Under the pieces are notes generated by a model. It saw only the letters and a list, made by a program, of their open reading frames with translations, did not search any database and was not told the origin of the DNA. Both the position numbers and the translations under genes were made by a program. This document shows positions 44,143-53,292 of a stretch of 64,000 nt of DNA, piece after piece. Source of the stretch: Rhynchopus sp. YZ270_cl-10. Lineage: Eukaryota > Euglenozoa > Diplonemea > Diplonemida > Diplonemidae. Within the stretch, counting starts at the first letter, position 1, and every line of letters begins with the position of its first letter. Location of the stretch: positions 992,001 to 1,056,000 of the forward strand of contig OZ037927.1 in NCBI GenBank assembly GCA_964035575.1, given 5' to 3'.

Positions 44143-47100
44143 CTAATGCTTCACGCGCTTGGTTTGTCGGCAGTCGCCGTCATCGCTTCCGCCTTCCTCT
44201 TCCTCCTCCTCCTCTTCTTCTTCGTCTTCTTCGTCTTCCTCCTCTTCGAATTCTTCGTTTTCTCCAGACGACGTTTCTTCAGACGACTCTTCCTCAACTT
44301 CCTCGTCATCCATCTCTTCTTCGTAGTGGGGGAGAGAACCTTTGGCTGCACGCATACGCTCCTCAACTTTATCAAATATTCCTTTTGGTGTGACACGTTC
44401 CTTCCGTTTGCGAGCTAGGCGACGTGGCTTTTCCAAAAATTTAATCGTGCCATCACGGATAAATGTCGCCGCGTCTGCAGGTGCCGGGCCAGAATCCCTG
44501 ATCTGCTCATCGCAGAGTGTCGTCACTGCTACCTGGGTTCTTTTGAGCACAGAGTGGCGCAGCTTCCCGAACAAGGCTACCAATCCGACTTAAACCGACT
44601 CAGTAGGGTCGGGTCGGCCGACCCAAACCTACCCAGCAAAAAAGGTCAAAAAATAGATGTCAATTTTGAGACACTTTTTTTCCAACTTTTTCCTTAGGGA
44701 TTTTTCGGGCACTTAGCGAAATTTTGGTCATCAAAAGCTAGCCCCTTCCACGGTCGCTGTGGCCTCGGGACGTTTACCCAGCAAATATGGGTATAATTCC
44801 CAAGGCTACCAATCCGACTTAAACCGACTCAGTAGGGTCGGGTCGGCCGACCCAAACCTACCCAGCAAAAAAGGTCAAAAAATAGATGTCAATTTTGAGA
44901 CACTTTTTTTCCAACTTTTTCCTTAGGGATTTTTCGGGCACTTAGCGAAATTTTGGTCATCAAAAGCTAGCCCCTTCCACGGTCGCTGTGGCGTCGTTCC
45001 GTTTAAGTCGCCGTTAGGGCGACTTAAGTCCCTTGGCCCCAGCGCCCTATGGGGCGCCTACTCGTCGGGCCGTTAGGGCCCTCCGGTGGCCAGGTTCTTC
45101 CTCTGGGCTGAGAGGCTGGAAGTTCCCCGTCAGACTGGAGCTGGTGGGCTTTATGAGGCACGCTCGTCCGGCTTGGGCTAGCTGGTCCGCCTTCGGCGAG
45201 ACCCTCTGCGTTTGGGTGGGCTCGTGCATCTTCGTTATGTTCGTACGGGTTTGATACTCTGGTTGGAGTGTGACAGCACGTCATTTCTGGAGTACGTTGG
45301 TAACACACGAAGTCCAATGGTGATGATGGAAAGATAGATGCCTGCATTGGTGAATTGCTGGAGTTCTGCACAGGAAGCTAGCATGACGTAGAATCAGGGT
45401 GTGAACAAATGACCGTATTTTGGTTGAAAATTTGACTTAAAAATTTTTTTCATGATTTGCCCAATCGAAGGTTTTCATTGGATTTTTTGGGTCATTTTAT
45501 GGGGTACCACGCCCGATTTTGGTCGAAAAAAAAATTTTTTTTTTGGTCAAAAATCGCCTTGTATAACCACTGTATTGGTGTAGGCTTGTACACAGAAGTG
45601 TGTTTTGTGTAACCACAGATGGTCAAAACACCCGATTTTTGCATTTTTTTGCGTTTTTTGGTGCCCAAAGACCCACCTCAGTGGTCAAAATTTTCCCGAA
45701 AAAAAAAATTTTTTTTTTGTGATTTTTTGATTTTTTGCTAAGGCGCTGGCCATACTGAACGTACAGTATACACACAAAATGGCCGTGGAATAAATTCTAG
45801 ATGGTCAAAACATCAAAATTTTGGTGTTTTTTGCATCTTTGGACACCCAAGGACCCACTATCAGGGGTGAATTTTTTTTGCCTGAGATTTGCCTTTGCCA
45901 AAATCGAAAAAAAAAATTTTTGTGAAGGAATTTGCTAAGGAAAAGTCCAAATTGTGGGCCCCTGTAGCAGTGCATATGGTGTAACCCCAGATCGTCAAAA
46001 CATCAAAATTTTGCCTTTTTTTGCATTTTTCGGTGCCCCAGGACCCAATCTCAGGCCGGAAAAAAAAAAATTTTTTTTTTTTTTTTTGGCCCAAAAAGTA
46101 GTTGTCGAAAAAAAAATTTTTGGGTCTGAAACCGACCCAAACCGACCCAAACCGACCCGCCACCCTACCCAAAACCATACCCAACCGGCCGGGTCGGTTC
46201 AAGTCGGATTGGTAGCCTTGTCCCGAACATACCCTCCGCTTTACATGAAGAACACGACGAGAAGACAACACCGTATTCCAAGGCGATCTTTACTCTCCCC
46301 TGTACACCGTTTATCACTGCGAACCACCGGCTCCACGACGTGTCCTGCTTGGCCATAGTTTTAGCAAGAAGCCACTGACCAGATGTGAAGTCGTCGCTCT
46401 CATCCGGCAGTTGACGTTGCATACCCAGGGACTCTAAAACCAGGCCCAGTTCCTGGTTTGCGTATCCCTTCAGGTCTGCGTCAGAGAGCGCAGATATGCG
46501 GTAGATGTTCAACATCGTTACAACCGCCTTTGCAACTGGACCTGTCCTCTGGACATAGCGCTTCAGCCCCGCTATGGACACTTCGCAAGCTTCCATGCGC
46601 GCTTCCATACTGCTCTCTTCATTTTTCAGCAACTCAATCTCAGCGATGCTCTCGTTGACGGTAAAGAGGACGTGCAAGAGGATGGCGCCAGATCCCTGTG
46701 CCACCAGAGTTGATTTCTGCAAAATTTTTAGCAAGGCACAGTAGAAATCCAAATTCGGCGCGAGGGTTTCATCTTCAAGAAGGCGGAGGAGCTTCGTGTG
46801 GGTGGCTTTGAGTCCTTTCGTTTTTGTCTCACCGTCGTCGTTGCGAGCCTTTGTGTTGGTCCACGCAGTGCCGACAGCCACGTGGTGCCTCCACATAGGG
46901 AGCATCCGCTTCGCCCGCAGAAACGTGGTTGTGTGCTTGGCCAGCCACCGGATTCTGTACGAGACAGAAGGTCTCAGCACCAGTTTCCTCTGCTTGCCGG
47001 TCTTCGTGAACTTCTTCTCCGACTCGAGCACCAAATCGCGGTAGAGCTTGGGCGAAGAAAAGTAGCTACGGTCGAGGTCCCGGATCATGTCCGACAGCTC

Positions 47101-48561
47101 CTTCACCCCGGAGAGCTTCATCAGGGGCTTCATCTCCACCTGGATGAGGTGCGCACTGTCAGCGAAATGCCCCTGCAGACACCTCTCCTTGAGCTTCATC
47201 ACCCCGACGAGACCGTTTTTATGCCCCGTCAACGTGCTGCAGCTGTCAGCAATAACCCCCGACACCTCCTTTTCTGTAACACCCACAGCACCAATGGCGT
47301 CTTGCAACTGTTTGTAGACAGACTTGGCGTTGGCGGACACATCTTTGTTCTCTGTAAGCCCTACATATCTCTCCACAACACGTAATGCTTGTCCCGCCGC
47401 CGAGTACAGGAGAAAGCGGAGCAAGAACACGTTGACGTCTTTATGAACCCCTTTGATGGAACTGCCGTCGGTAATTAGTGCAAGCACACTGCAGCGCTTT
47501 ACCTCCACAGAGATTTTCTCCCGACACTGCTTTGCCCATATCGTGATCATTTCTGACACGTGACGGGGGACAGCGTACTTGTTCGTAATGCCGGGGAGGG
47601 AGCCGGCTGTTGCTGCCACCACGCTGTGTTCTGTCCCCTTTCGCACTGCACTATAAAACGTGCAGTGGAGTTGGGAAAACAGATCGACCTTTTTTTGTGA
47701 GGGCCGGATGATCTTGCGGGGCTGCTTCGGCTGCGTTGCCTCTCCTTTCTCTGACTTCGCGTCGTTTGCCTTGTTGTGCGCCGTGGAGGTGAGGTGCTTG
47801 TTCTGTGCCCGTCGAAGCGCATCTGAGGAGTGAGTAACCTGGAAGTCTATCCAGGCATTTTTCTCCTCCTGGCCGAACTTCTCCATCCGCCGATTCTTCA
47901 CGGCATCTGCGCAGGTCTGGCACCCCCACTTGCCACCTACTTTTTTGAAGCAGGCCTTCGGGTCTGCTGTTGTGGTGGGGTTCGGCCGCAGCAGCTCTCC
48001 ACCATCAGCCGCCTTAACGACAAGCTTGCCATTGGCGAAGGAGAGTGCCACTCGTTTTCGTTCATTCGGCGCTTGAACAAAAAAAAAGGTGCAAAAGTGC
48101 CCGTGCTTTTGACACCCCACGGGAGGAAGGAAGAGGATCACCGTCCCCAACATCACTGGTCCCCGCTGGAACTGGGGCGGGGTGACAACAGAAGTGGTTC
48201 GTATGTTTTTTTTAGCGAAGTGGTCAACCTCAAGGTTTGTGAGGCACACAAATGTCCCACGCAGGCTACCTTCGTGAACCTCTTGCCACCTCTCCGCCGT
48301 CATGCCGAAGTCGTCCCTTGTCGTCTTCGCGATGAACTCGCGGATCTCCTCTTTGCTCGGTGCCGATCCCATCCGCTTGCGCTCGTCGGACCACAGCTTT
48401 GCCCCCATCAATGCGACGTACCCGCATGTCAGCTTCTGCTGCGCATCCCCGGTATCAGCACTCGCGGTTGTCTTCGTTGCGTACCTTTGCGCATGCGTCT
48501 CACACGCTGTTTTCCGGGTGCAGAGGTACGTTGGCAAAAAGTCGAGAACATGATACTGCAT
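44143..48561 (-). pseudogene. hAT-2 transposase gene, split by a hAT-like insertion
   Basis: The pieces are 48561-46221 and 44571-44143. Discounting the element at 44572-46220 and one TCCCGAA copy gives a continuous frame (SSCKAEGMFG|KLRHSVLKR). A WGCQTC zinc-type pair lies near residue 210. The catalytic core follows: ALITDGSSIKG (Asp near 358), VIADSCSTLTGHKNG (Asp near 437), FADSAHLIQVEMK (near 468, in place of the usual Cys-x2-His) and SYRIRWLAKH (near 537). The last part, after the junction, has the helical end of a dimerisation region and a long Glu-rich tail. It is only distantly like hAT-1. It was coding before the insertion, so the element was lately competent. Confidence 0.75.
44572..46220. 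mobile_element. hAT-like non-autonomous element, CAAGGCTACCAATCCGAC family
   Basis: The target duplication TCCCGAA is at 44565-44571 and 46221-46227. The barcode is ACCGACCCA. The first 229 bases, starting with the terminus, are repeated from 44801 on. The interior includes a GTTTAAGTCGCCGTTAGGGC hairpin, a unique segment (about 45085-45410) and an inverted module R (45440-45810). Confidence 0.88.
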
Positions 48562-48689
48562 TTTAACTTAAGATAAAAGATAAAAGCAAGAATCCCTGAA
48601 GGGGCTGTGGTGGAGGAGGGTTTTCAAGGAGGGAGAGGGAATGGGGAAAATCTCAAAAAAGTCACTCGCTGCGTGATTTTTTTTTTCTG

Positions 48690-48945
48690 CTCCTGTTTTA
48701 TTTGAAAGATCGGAACGATCTGAGTCGGAATACAAATTTCGGCCCGGCCGGAAATCCGCAAATACCGTGGTCAACGCCAGTGTAAGGTAAAGGACACACA
48801 TACCAGAGGGTTATTACACGTAAAAAACTTGAAAATACCCACTCGCTCCTCAGGGTAACGTTTTTCAAATTGAAACCGGCTTTATTTGAAAGATCGGAAC
48901 GATCTGAGTCAGAATACAAATTTCGGCCTCGGCCGTAAATCGGTT
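48690..48945. repeat. Two GATCGGAACGATCTGAGTC repeats at the hAT-2 right side
   Basis: TTTATTTGAAAGATCGGAAC, then GATCTGAGTC(G/A)GAATAC, occurs at about 48700-48755 and 48880-48935, each with the palindrome GATCGGAACGATC. They lie upstream of the transposase start, a place for promoter or transposase-binding sites. That role is inference. Confidence 0.55.
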
Positions 48946-49123
48946 TTAAATTAATAACAAACAGATAGCCTTTCCCCATGTACTTTTACGTGGGGAAAAT
49001 TTCCCAAAAAAAATCCGGGGCCCGATCCCCGAGTTACAGGTACCCTTGCGGGGGGGGGTGGGGGGGTGGGGGGGTGGCGAGAAAAGCAACCTTTAAAAAC
49101 TAGAAAACACAAGTGTTTTCTAG

Positions 49124-49926
49124 AATTTTGATATTTTTGTCTATTTTTTGACGTTGCCAGAGAGCGGACCCTGCAACTGGCTTGTACTTGACCTAGAATA
49201 CGACCAGTTGTGAACCGGCCCCGTTCTTCTCTGTACGGGTACGCCTTTGTCGGGTATGTCAGCAAATGGGAGGAAGCGACTCTCTGAGCAAAGGTGATGC
49301 CATGGCCATCAGCTTTTCGACCTTTTTGCTGATCACTTTTGGGGTGTGTTCCTGGTGCACCTTAATTTACCTTTCAGGGGGCGTGCGTCACGGTAACAAG
49401 TTTAAAGCTTTAATGAGATCAACACACTTAAGGCGAGGATGCTCCCAGGTATGTATCACTGCTCTATGTGATGTGGGTTCTACGGCATAATATTTGAGAA
49501 CAATGAGTTATATGCGCAGACATTTATATACCCTATTTACGCTATTTAGGTGACTGCGCCCATCTCTCGATCCTATTACTCTCACGTTTTAGACGCACAA
49601 AAGCGTTTGAAAGTTCGTAAGGTAACTTATTTTTTGCTGGGGGTTGGATAACGCGAATACTATTTGTACACGAACAAGACTGGAATATTCCCTTTCCCCC
49701 CTCACAGCACTCCCCCTCCCTCTTCCCTCATCCTCACACCCGAACACTCCCCACTCTCCCAGACAACACACACAACTCACATCAATCAGAGGCACTACAC
49801 ACTTACATAGCCGCCCTCTTACCCCGTCCCTCGCACAGACAGGACACCTTTCCTTTTCTCCTCCCGCCCACACCCCCTTCCCCACCCCACCCCTTTGTTA
49901 CCTTTTTTGCCTCCACCCCATGCGTT
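49124..49926. other. Intergenic stretch with C-rich leader before the receptor-like gene
   Basis: The left part (49124-49640) has no recognised gene or repeat. From 49685 to 49920 it is a strongly C/T- and CA-rich tract ending at the start codon, like a pyrimidine-rich promoter or 5' leader. A similar tract stands before the small gene at 55718. Confidence 0.4.
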
Positions 49927-52900
49927 ATGTTTCGGTGTGAGCTGCCTCTGTTTCTGACGCTTGTTGCACTGGAAGGTGTGTACACGGCTGATGATGTGAG
50001 ATTGATTGAGGTTGGAGCATTTGAGAGCACTGGGGTCGTACTGGTAGGGGATGTGCAGAGTGCGGTGTTTTATGCTGTCGACCCGGAGAGGGTGCGTGCA
50101 ATGCAGTACGTGGCAGGTGTATCGGGTAGTGTTGCCTCGATAGCATCGTACGGCAGCAGCTTTGGCGACACACCGATTGCCGCAGGGCGGGGCAACACTC
50201 TCTTTGTGGCAAACCCCGCTGGGGAGGTGTCCGTGCTCAACCACACTACCGCAAGCCTGGACCCCATCGCGCATACTACAGCACACATGGCAGGACAGTG
50301 CAACGCATTGGTAGTGCCTGATGATACAGCGCATCTGTACATGGCGTGCACGAACGATACTGTGCCTGTGTTGCATACTTTCGCAGTGGCGTTACCTTCG
50401 CTGTCGTATGTAGGGCAGAGTGAGGGGAAGGTGCCATTGTGCACGGCAGGGGGGATACTTTATGTGGCTGTGATTGATGGTGCGGGTCGTGCGGGTGTGG
50501 CGGTGGCGGGGGGTGCGTCTCCCTTTGCGTTGCTCCCGACGCCTGCTGTCGGGTGTGTGGAGGATGGCGGTGTGCTCTACGTCTCGGGAGACGGCTACCT
50601 TGCTGCGTACAGTACTGTCTCCTTGGGGAGGGTGGGGTTTACAGAGGACGGCAGTCTGCCTGGGTCTGCGGTGGCGTTGCTTGGTGATGCGCTTGTGGTG
50701 CACGATGCAACGGTGGTGCTGCTGCTCCGTCCCGATGCCATGTTTGCAGTGTCGGTCGTGTCACGGTACATTCCTGCGCAGAGTGACGGTGCGGTGCAGA
50801 GTGTCGCCACAGTGCACGGCGTGCATCTCGCTGTAGCGCTGGACAGCCGTGTCGTGCTTCTTGAGGGTGTGCTGCCCACCCCCGCACCCCCCGCAGAGGT
50901 GGTGTGGTGCCAGGACGACGTCACCTGCCGCATCCACGGCGACATCGGGGCGCACTGCGACAACGCGGTCTGTGTGTGCTCCGCTTTGTTCTCATCACGA
51001 TCAGGGGTCTGCGTGGACCAGCCGGGCGATGTGAAGGCGACCCTCCTGGTCGAGGCGACGTGGGGTGCGGGTGTGTCGTGCACTGACTTTGACGCGACGT
51101 TTGTTGCAAGCAGCTCTGCTGTGGGTGCGGCTGTGTCGTCGACGATGCAGGGACAGCTCATGGCGCAGCATGCGACGTGCACAGCGGAGGGTGCAGAGGC
51201 TGTCTTTATAGTGTACTCCGCGTCTGCAGCACACCTCGCAGGATTCACTTTTACGACCCTCTTCGACGACCCTGCGTTTGCATCGTTGCGTGCGTACGGC
51301 ACACCTGTGGGGGTGGCGTACATCACCACTATATGCTCTTTGCAAAACGCAGACGTCGCAGTCCGCAGCATTGCGTCGACCTGCACTGCATACGTCTGCA
51401 ACCCTGCCTTCGATGTGTCCGGGGGTGTCTGCACAGCCGCTGTAACAGACACCGGAAGCGATGCATTCCCCCTCCTCCCAGTCATCGGTGCTGGCGCAGC
51501 GGTGATGTGCCTCGCGGTACTCCTCTCTGCGTACTTCATGTGGCGTCGAAGGAAGCACGACAACACAGCATCGTGCCTCTCCTCCCCAACTGAGCTCGGC
51601 CTAACCGACCACGCCGACGCACCGTTAATGCTGAACGAAATCACCAGCGCGCAGGGATCCTCCCAAGCGTTGGGGTTAACCGCCGTCGACAGTACAGTAC
51701 TACCCCCACCGTCTTTGCTGAACACCGCAAGCACACCATCACCACCCACAAAGAGGTTGGACCCCTCCCTAAAGACCGCTGCGACAACTGGGGTGTCCAT
51801 AAAGTCGTCTTCATCACGCAGTGAGCAGAGCACCGGGCCAACGAAGTACCTGGACGGCAGCAGCACAGAGAGGGAGATGCGCTTTGACAGCATCGCCTCG
51901 GACACACCATCGCACGACGGTGTCATGGGGAAAGCTGCGTCACGAATCGGACCGCACCACGACTTATCCCTCCTCAACTGGAAGAACTGCCAGCAACTCT
52001 CCCGCGGGACATACGGCTTCCTGCTCCTCGGCGAGGTCCGCGACAGAGCTGCCAAGCTCGCCACCACCACCACATATCTCAGCGAAGCTGCTGCGATGGG
52101 GGTTTCTCTTCCCACGAAGAGAAAGCAGAAAGAGGACGTACTCAAATCGCTAGGGCAAGCCCACACTGTACTGCTCACAGAGATCCTTGAGAGGTGGCCC
52201 GACGCTATGAATCCAAACACGCACCAAGAGGATTTCGAGTATGAGGAAGAAGGGAGAGGCATTCGCAAGATGCAGCCAAAAGAGTTTCACCAGGAGACGG
52301 GCCTCGCAAAGATTTCAGATTACATCCTTTGCTGCATCGGCGAGCCACGTACAGAAGATACCTTTATGACACACTCCGGGAAGGGTCGCAAAGTTCTCCT
52401 CTCCGAGGGTGCCATGGGTAAAGGCAAAACAAGGCTCTTTATGGAGCTTTGCAAGGGCAAGCTCCTGCAAAATGATTTGGGGCATGCCGTTAACTTCGTG
52501 CGAGTCACGGGCAGCGAAGGATTTCGCCCTGTAGAGGATCACACAGATAGTGTGGAGGTCAGGTTCGCAAAGGCACTGCTCCAGTTTCACGGGATAGACG
52601 TTAGTGACTTGCAGCACGTGGCATCGCTGGCAGACATGGACTACTTGTTAAGGGAAAAGTTGATGGCAGTAGGGGTTATGCGACCATACAAAAGTGGAAC
52701 GAAGCAGGTGTTGGTTGTTTGTGTCGATGAGTTGCTGCTAATGCTGAGGGACAGCGATGCCAGTTGCCTAATGAGTGGCGCTATGCAATACCAAGAATCA
52801 ACCGAGAAAGGAGAGACGCCCACGATCTTTATGTTTACGACTTTGACAGCTAAACAGGGACTGGATCTTACATTGCGTTCTGGGAGAGAGCCTTGTTACT

Positions 52901-53292
52901 ACGTTGTGCCCACTGTCCCTGAAGGTAAGTTGCGGAAGTTTGCTGAAGACCTTGTACCAAATTTCAATACGCTGTACAAAGAAAGTGCCGCATTTCGTCA
53001 GTTATTCCACATCGGGGTGCACAATACACGGTACATTATCGATGGGTTCTGCTCGCTTGACTTCACTACTTATGAACAAATGGATAAGACGAACCGGCAG
53101 TTCCAGTCGATGTTCGAGAAGGCACTGGATCGCAGTGGTTTGTCTGTGTCAGTTATTGAGAAAACCATCATCGCGAAGTGGATATCTGGTGCCGCACTCT
53201 CCGAATCTGATGATGAGAAGGAATCACTACGCGAACGGAACGTTATGTACGAAGACGCAAACTCTCAATGGTGGTTTCGCCAATTCTCCTGA
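49927..53292 (+). CDS. Secreted/membrane beta-propeller receptor fused to a Crinkler/RHS-type NTPase
   Basis: The frame of 1121 residues starts with a signal peptide (FRCELPLFLTLVALEGVYT). About 300 residues of short repeated beta strands follow (VLVGDVQSAVFYAVD and similar), like a propeller. A Cys-rich EGF-like block (CQDDVTCRIHG…CVCSALFSS) lies near 328-362, a Ser/Ala-rich region next, and a membrane span near 514-536 (VIGAGAAVMCLAVLLSAYF followed by MWRRRK). The cytosolic part has a kinase-like glycine loop (LSRGTYGFLLLGEV, near 690) but no further kinase motifs. From about residue 735 the composition becomes A-rich and the sequence turns into a P-loop NTPase: GAMGKGKT near 830 and VVCVDELLLM near 930. 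This matches the NTPase of Crinkler/RHS-type effectors. I infer a host receptor-kinase gene into whose end an NTPase unit was inserted. It may be a fossil as an effector. Confidence 0.6.
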   Translation: MFRCELPLFLTLVALEGVYTADDVRLIEVGAFESTGVVLVGDVQSAVFYAVDPERVRAMQYVAGVSGSVASIASYGSSFGDTPIAAGRGNTLFVANPAGEVSVLNHTTASLDPIAHTTAHMAGQCNALVVPDDTAHLYMACTNDTVPVLHTFAVALPSLSYVGQSEGKVPLCTAGGILYVAVIDGAGRAGVAVAGGASPFALLPTPAVGCVEDGGVLYVSGDGYLAAYSTVSLGRVGFTEDGSLPGSAVALLGDALVVHDATVVLLLRPDAMFAVSVVSRYIPAQSDGAVQSVATVHGVHLAVALDSRVVLLEGVLPTPAPPAEVVWCQDDVTCRIHGDIGAHCDNAVCVCSALFSSRSGVCVDQPGDVKATLLVEATWGAGVSCTDFDATFVASSSAVGAAVSSTMQGQLMAQHATCTAEGAEAVFIVYSASAAHLAGFTFTTLFDDPAFASLRAYGTPVGVAYITTICSLQNADVAVRSIASTCTAYVCNPAFDVSGGVCTAAVTDTGSDAFPLLPVIGAGAAVMCLAVLLSAYFMWRRRKHDNTASCLSSPTELGLTDHADAPLMLNEITSAQGSSQALGLTAVDSTVLPPPSLLNTASTPSPPTKRLDPSLKTAATTGVSIKSSSSRSEQSTGPTKYLDGSSTEREMRFDSIASDTPSHDGVMGKAASRIGPHHDLSLLNWKNCQQLSRGTYGFLLLGEVRDRAAKLATTTTYLSEAAAMGVSLPTKRKQKEDVLKSLGQAHTVLLTEILERWPDAMNPNTHQEDFEYEEEGRGIRKMQPKEFHQETGLAKISDYILCCIGEPRTEDTFMTHSGKGRKVLLSEGAMGKGKTRLFMELCKGKLLQNDLGHAVNFVRVTGSEGFRPVEDHTDSVEVRFAKALLQFHGIDVSDLQHVASLADMDYLLREKLMAVGVMRPYKSGTKQVLVVCVDELLLMLRDSDASCLMSGAMQYQESTEKGETPTIFMFTTLTAKQGLDLTLRSGREPCYYVVPTVPEGKLRKFAEDLVPNFNTLYKESAAFRQLFHIGVHNTRYIIDGFCSLDFTTYEQMDKTNRQFQSMFEKALDRSGLSVSVIEKTIIAKWISGAALSESDDEKESLRERNVMYEDANSQWWFRQFS

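Larger units (their letters stand above)
43692..49048. mobile_element. hAT-2 element
   Basis: The ends are CAAGGGTACCTGTAA and its complement TTACAGGTACCCTTG, followed inside by GATCCCCG repeats. It contains the hAT-2 transposase gene on the minus strand and two subterminal repeats near 48700 and 48885. The target lies in a G/C run, so its duplication cannot be read with confidence. Confidence 0.7.
42931..49123 (+). mobile_element. Helentron-like element, family A copy 3, containing hAT-2
   Basis: The left end TTGAGTTGACGGTCTTGAAA begins at 42931 and the body matches 74-745. At the G-run it is interrupted at about 43691 by the hAT-2 element. It resumes near 49049 and ends with the CTAGAAAACAC hairpin at 49100-49123. 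Confidence 0.65.

Noticed and set aside
44143-44583. Separate gene for a Glu-rich acidic protein
   Set aside because: Its first residues come from the neighbouring element; after discounting that insertion it is the C-terminal part of the hAT-2 transposase.
2040-46110. Many short frames with KKKKFFFF segments
   Set aside because: They are direct products of the A-run/T-run blocks in the hAT-like elements.
51990-52130. Complete protein kinase domain in the receptor gene
   Set aside because: Only a glycine-loop-like strand is present; the catalytic Lys, HRD and DFG motifs are not seen before the NTPase begins.
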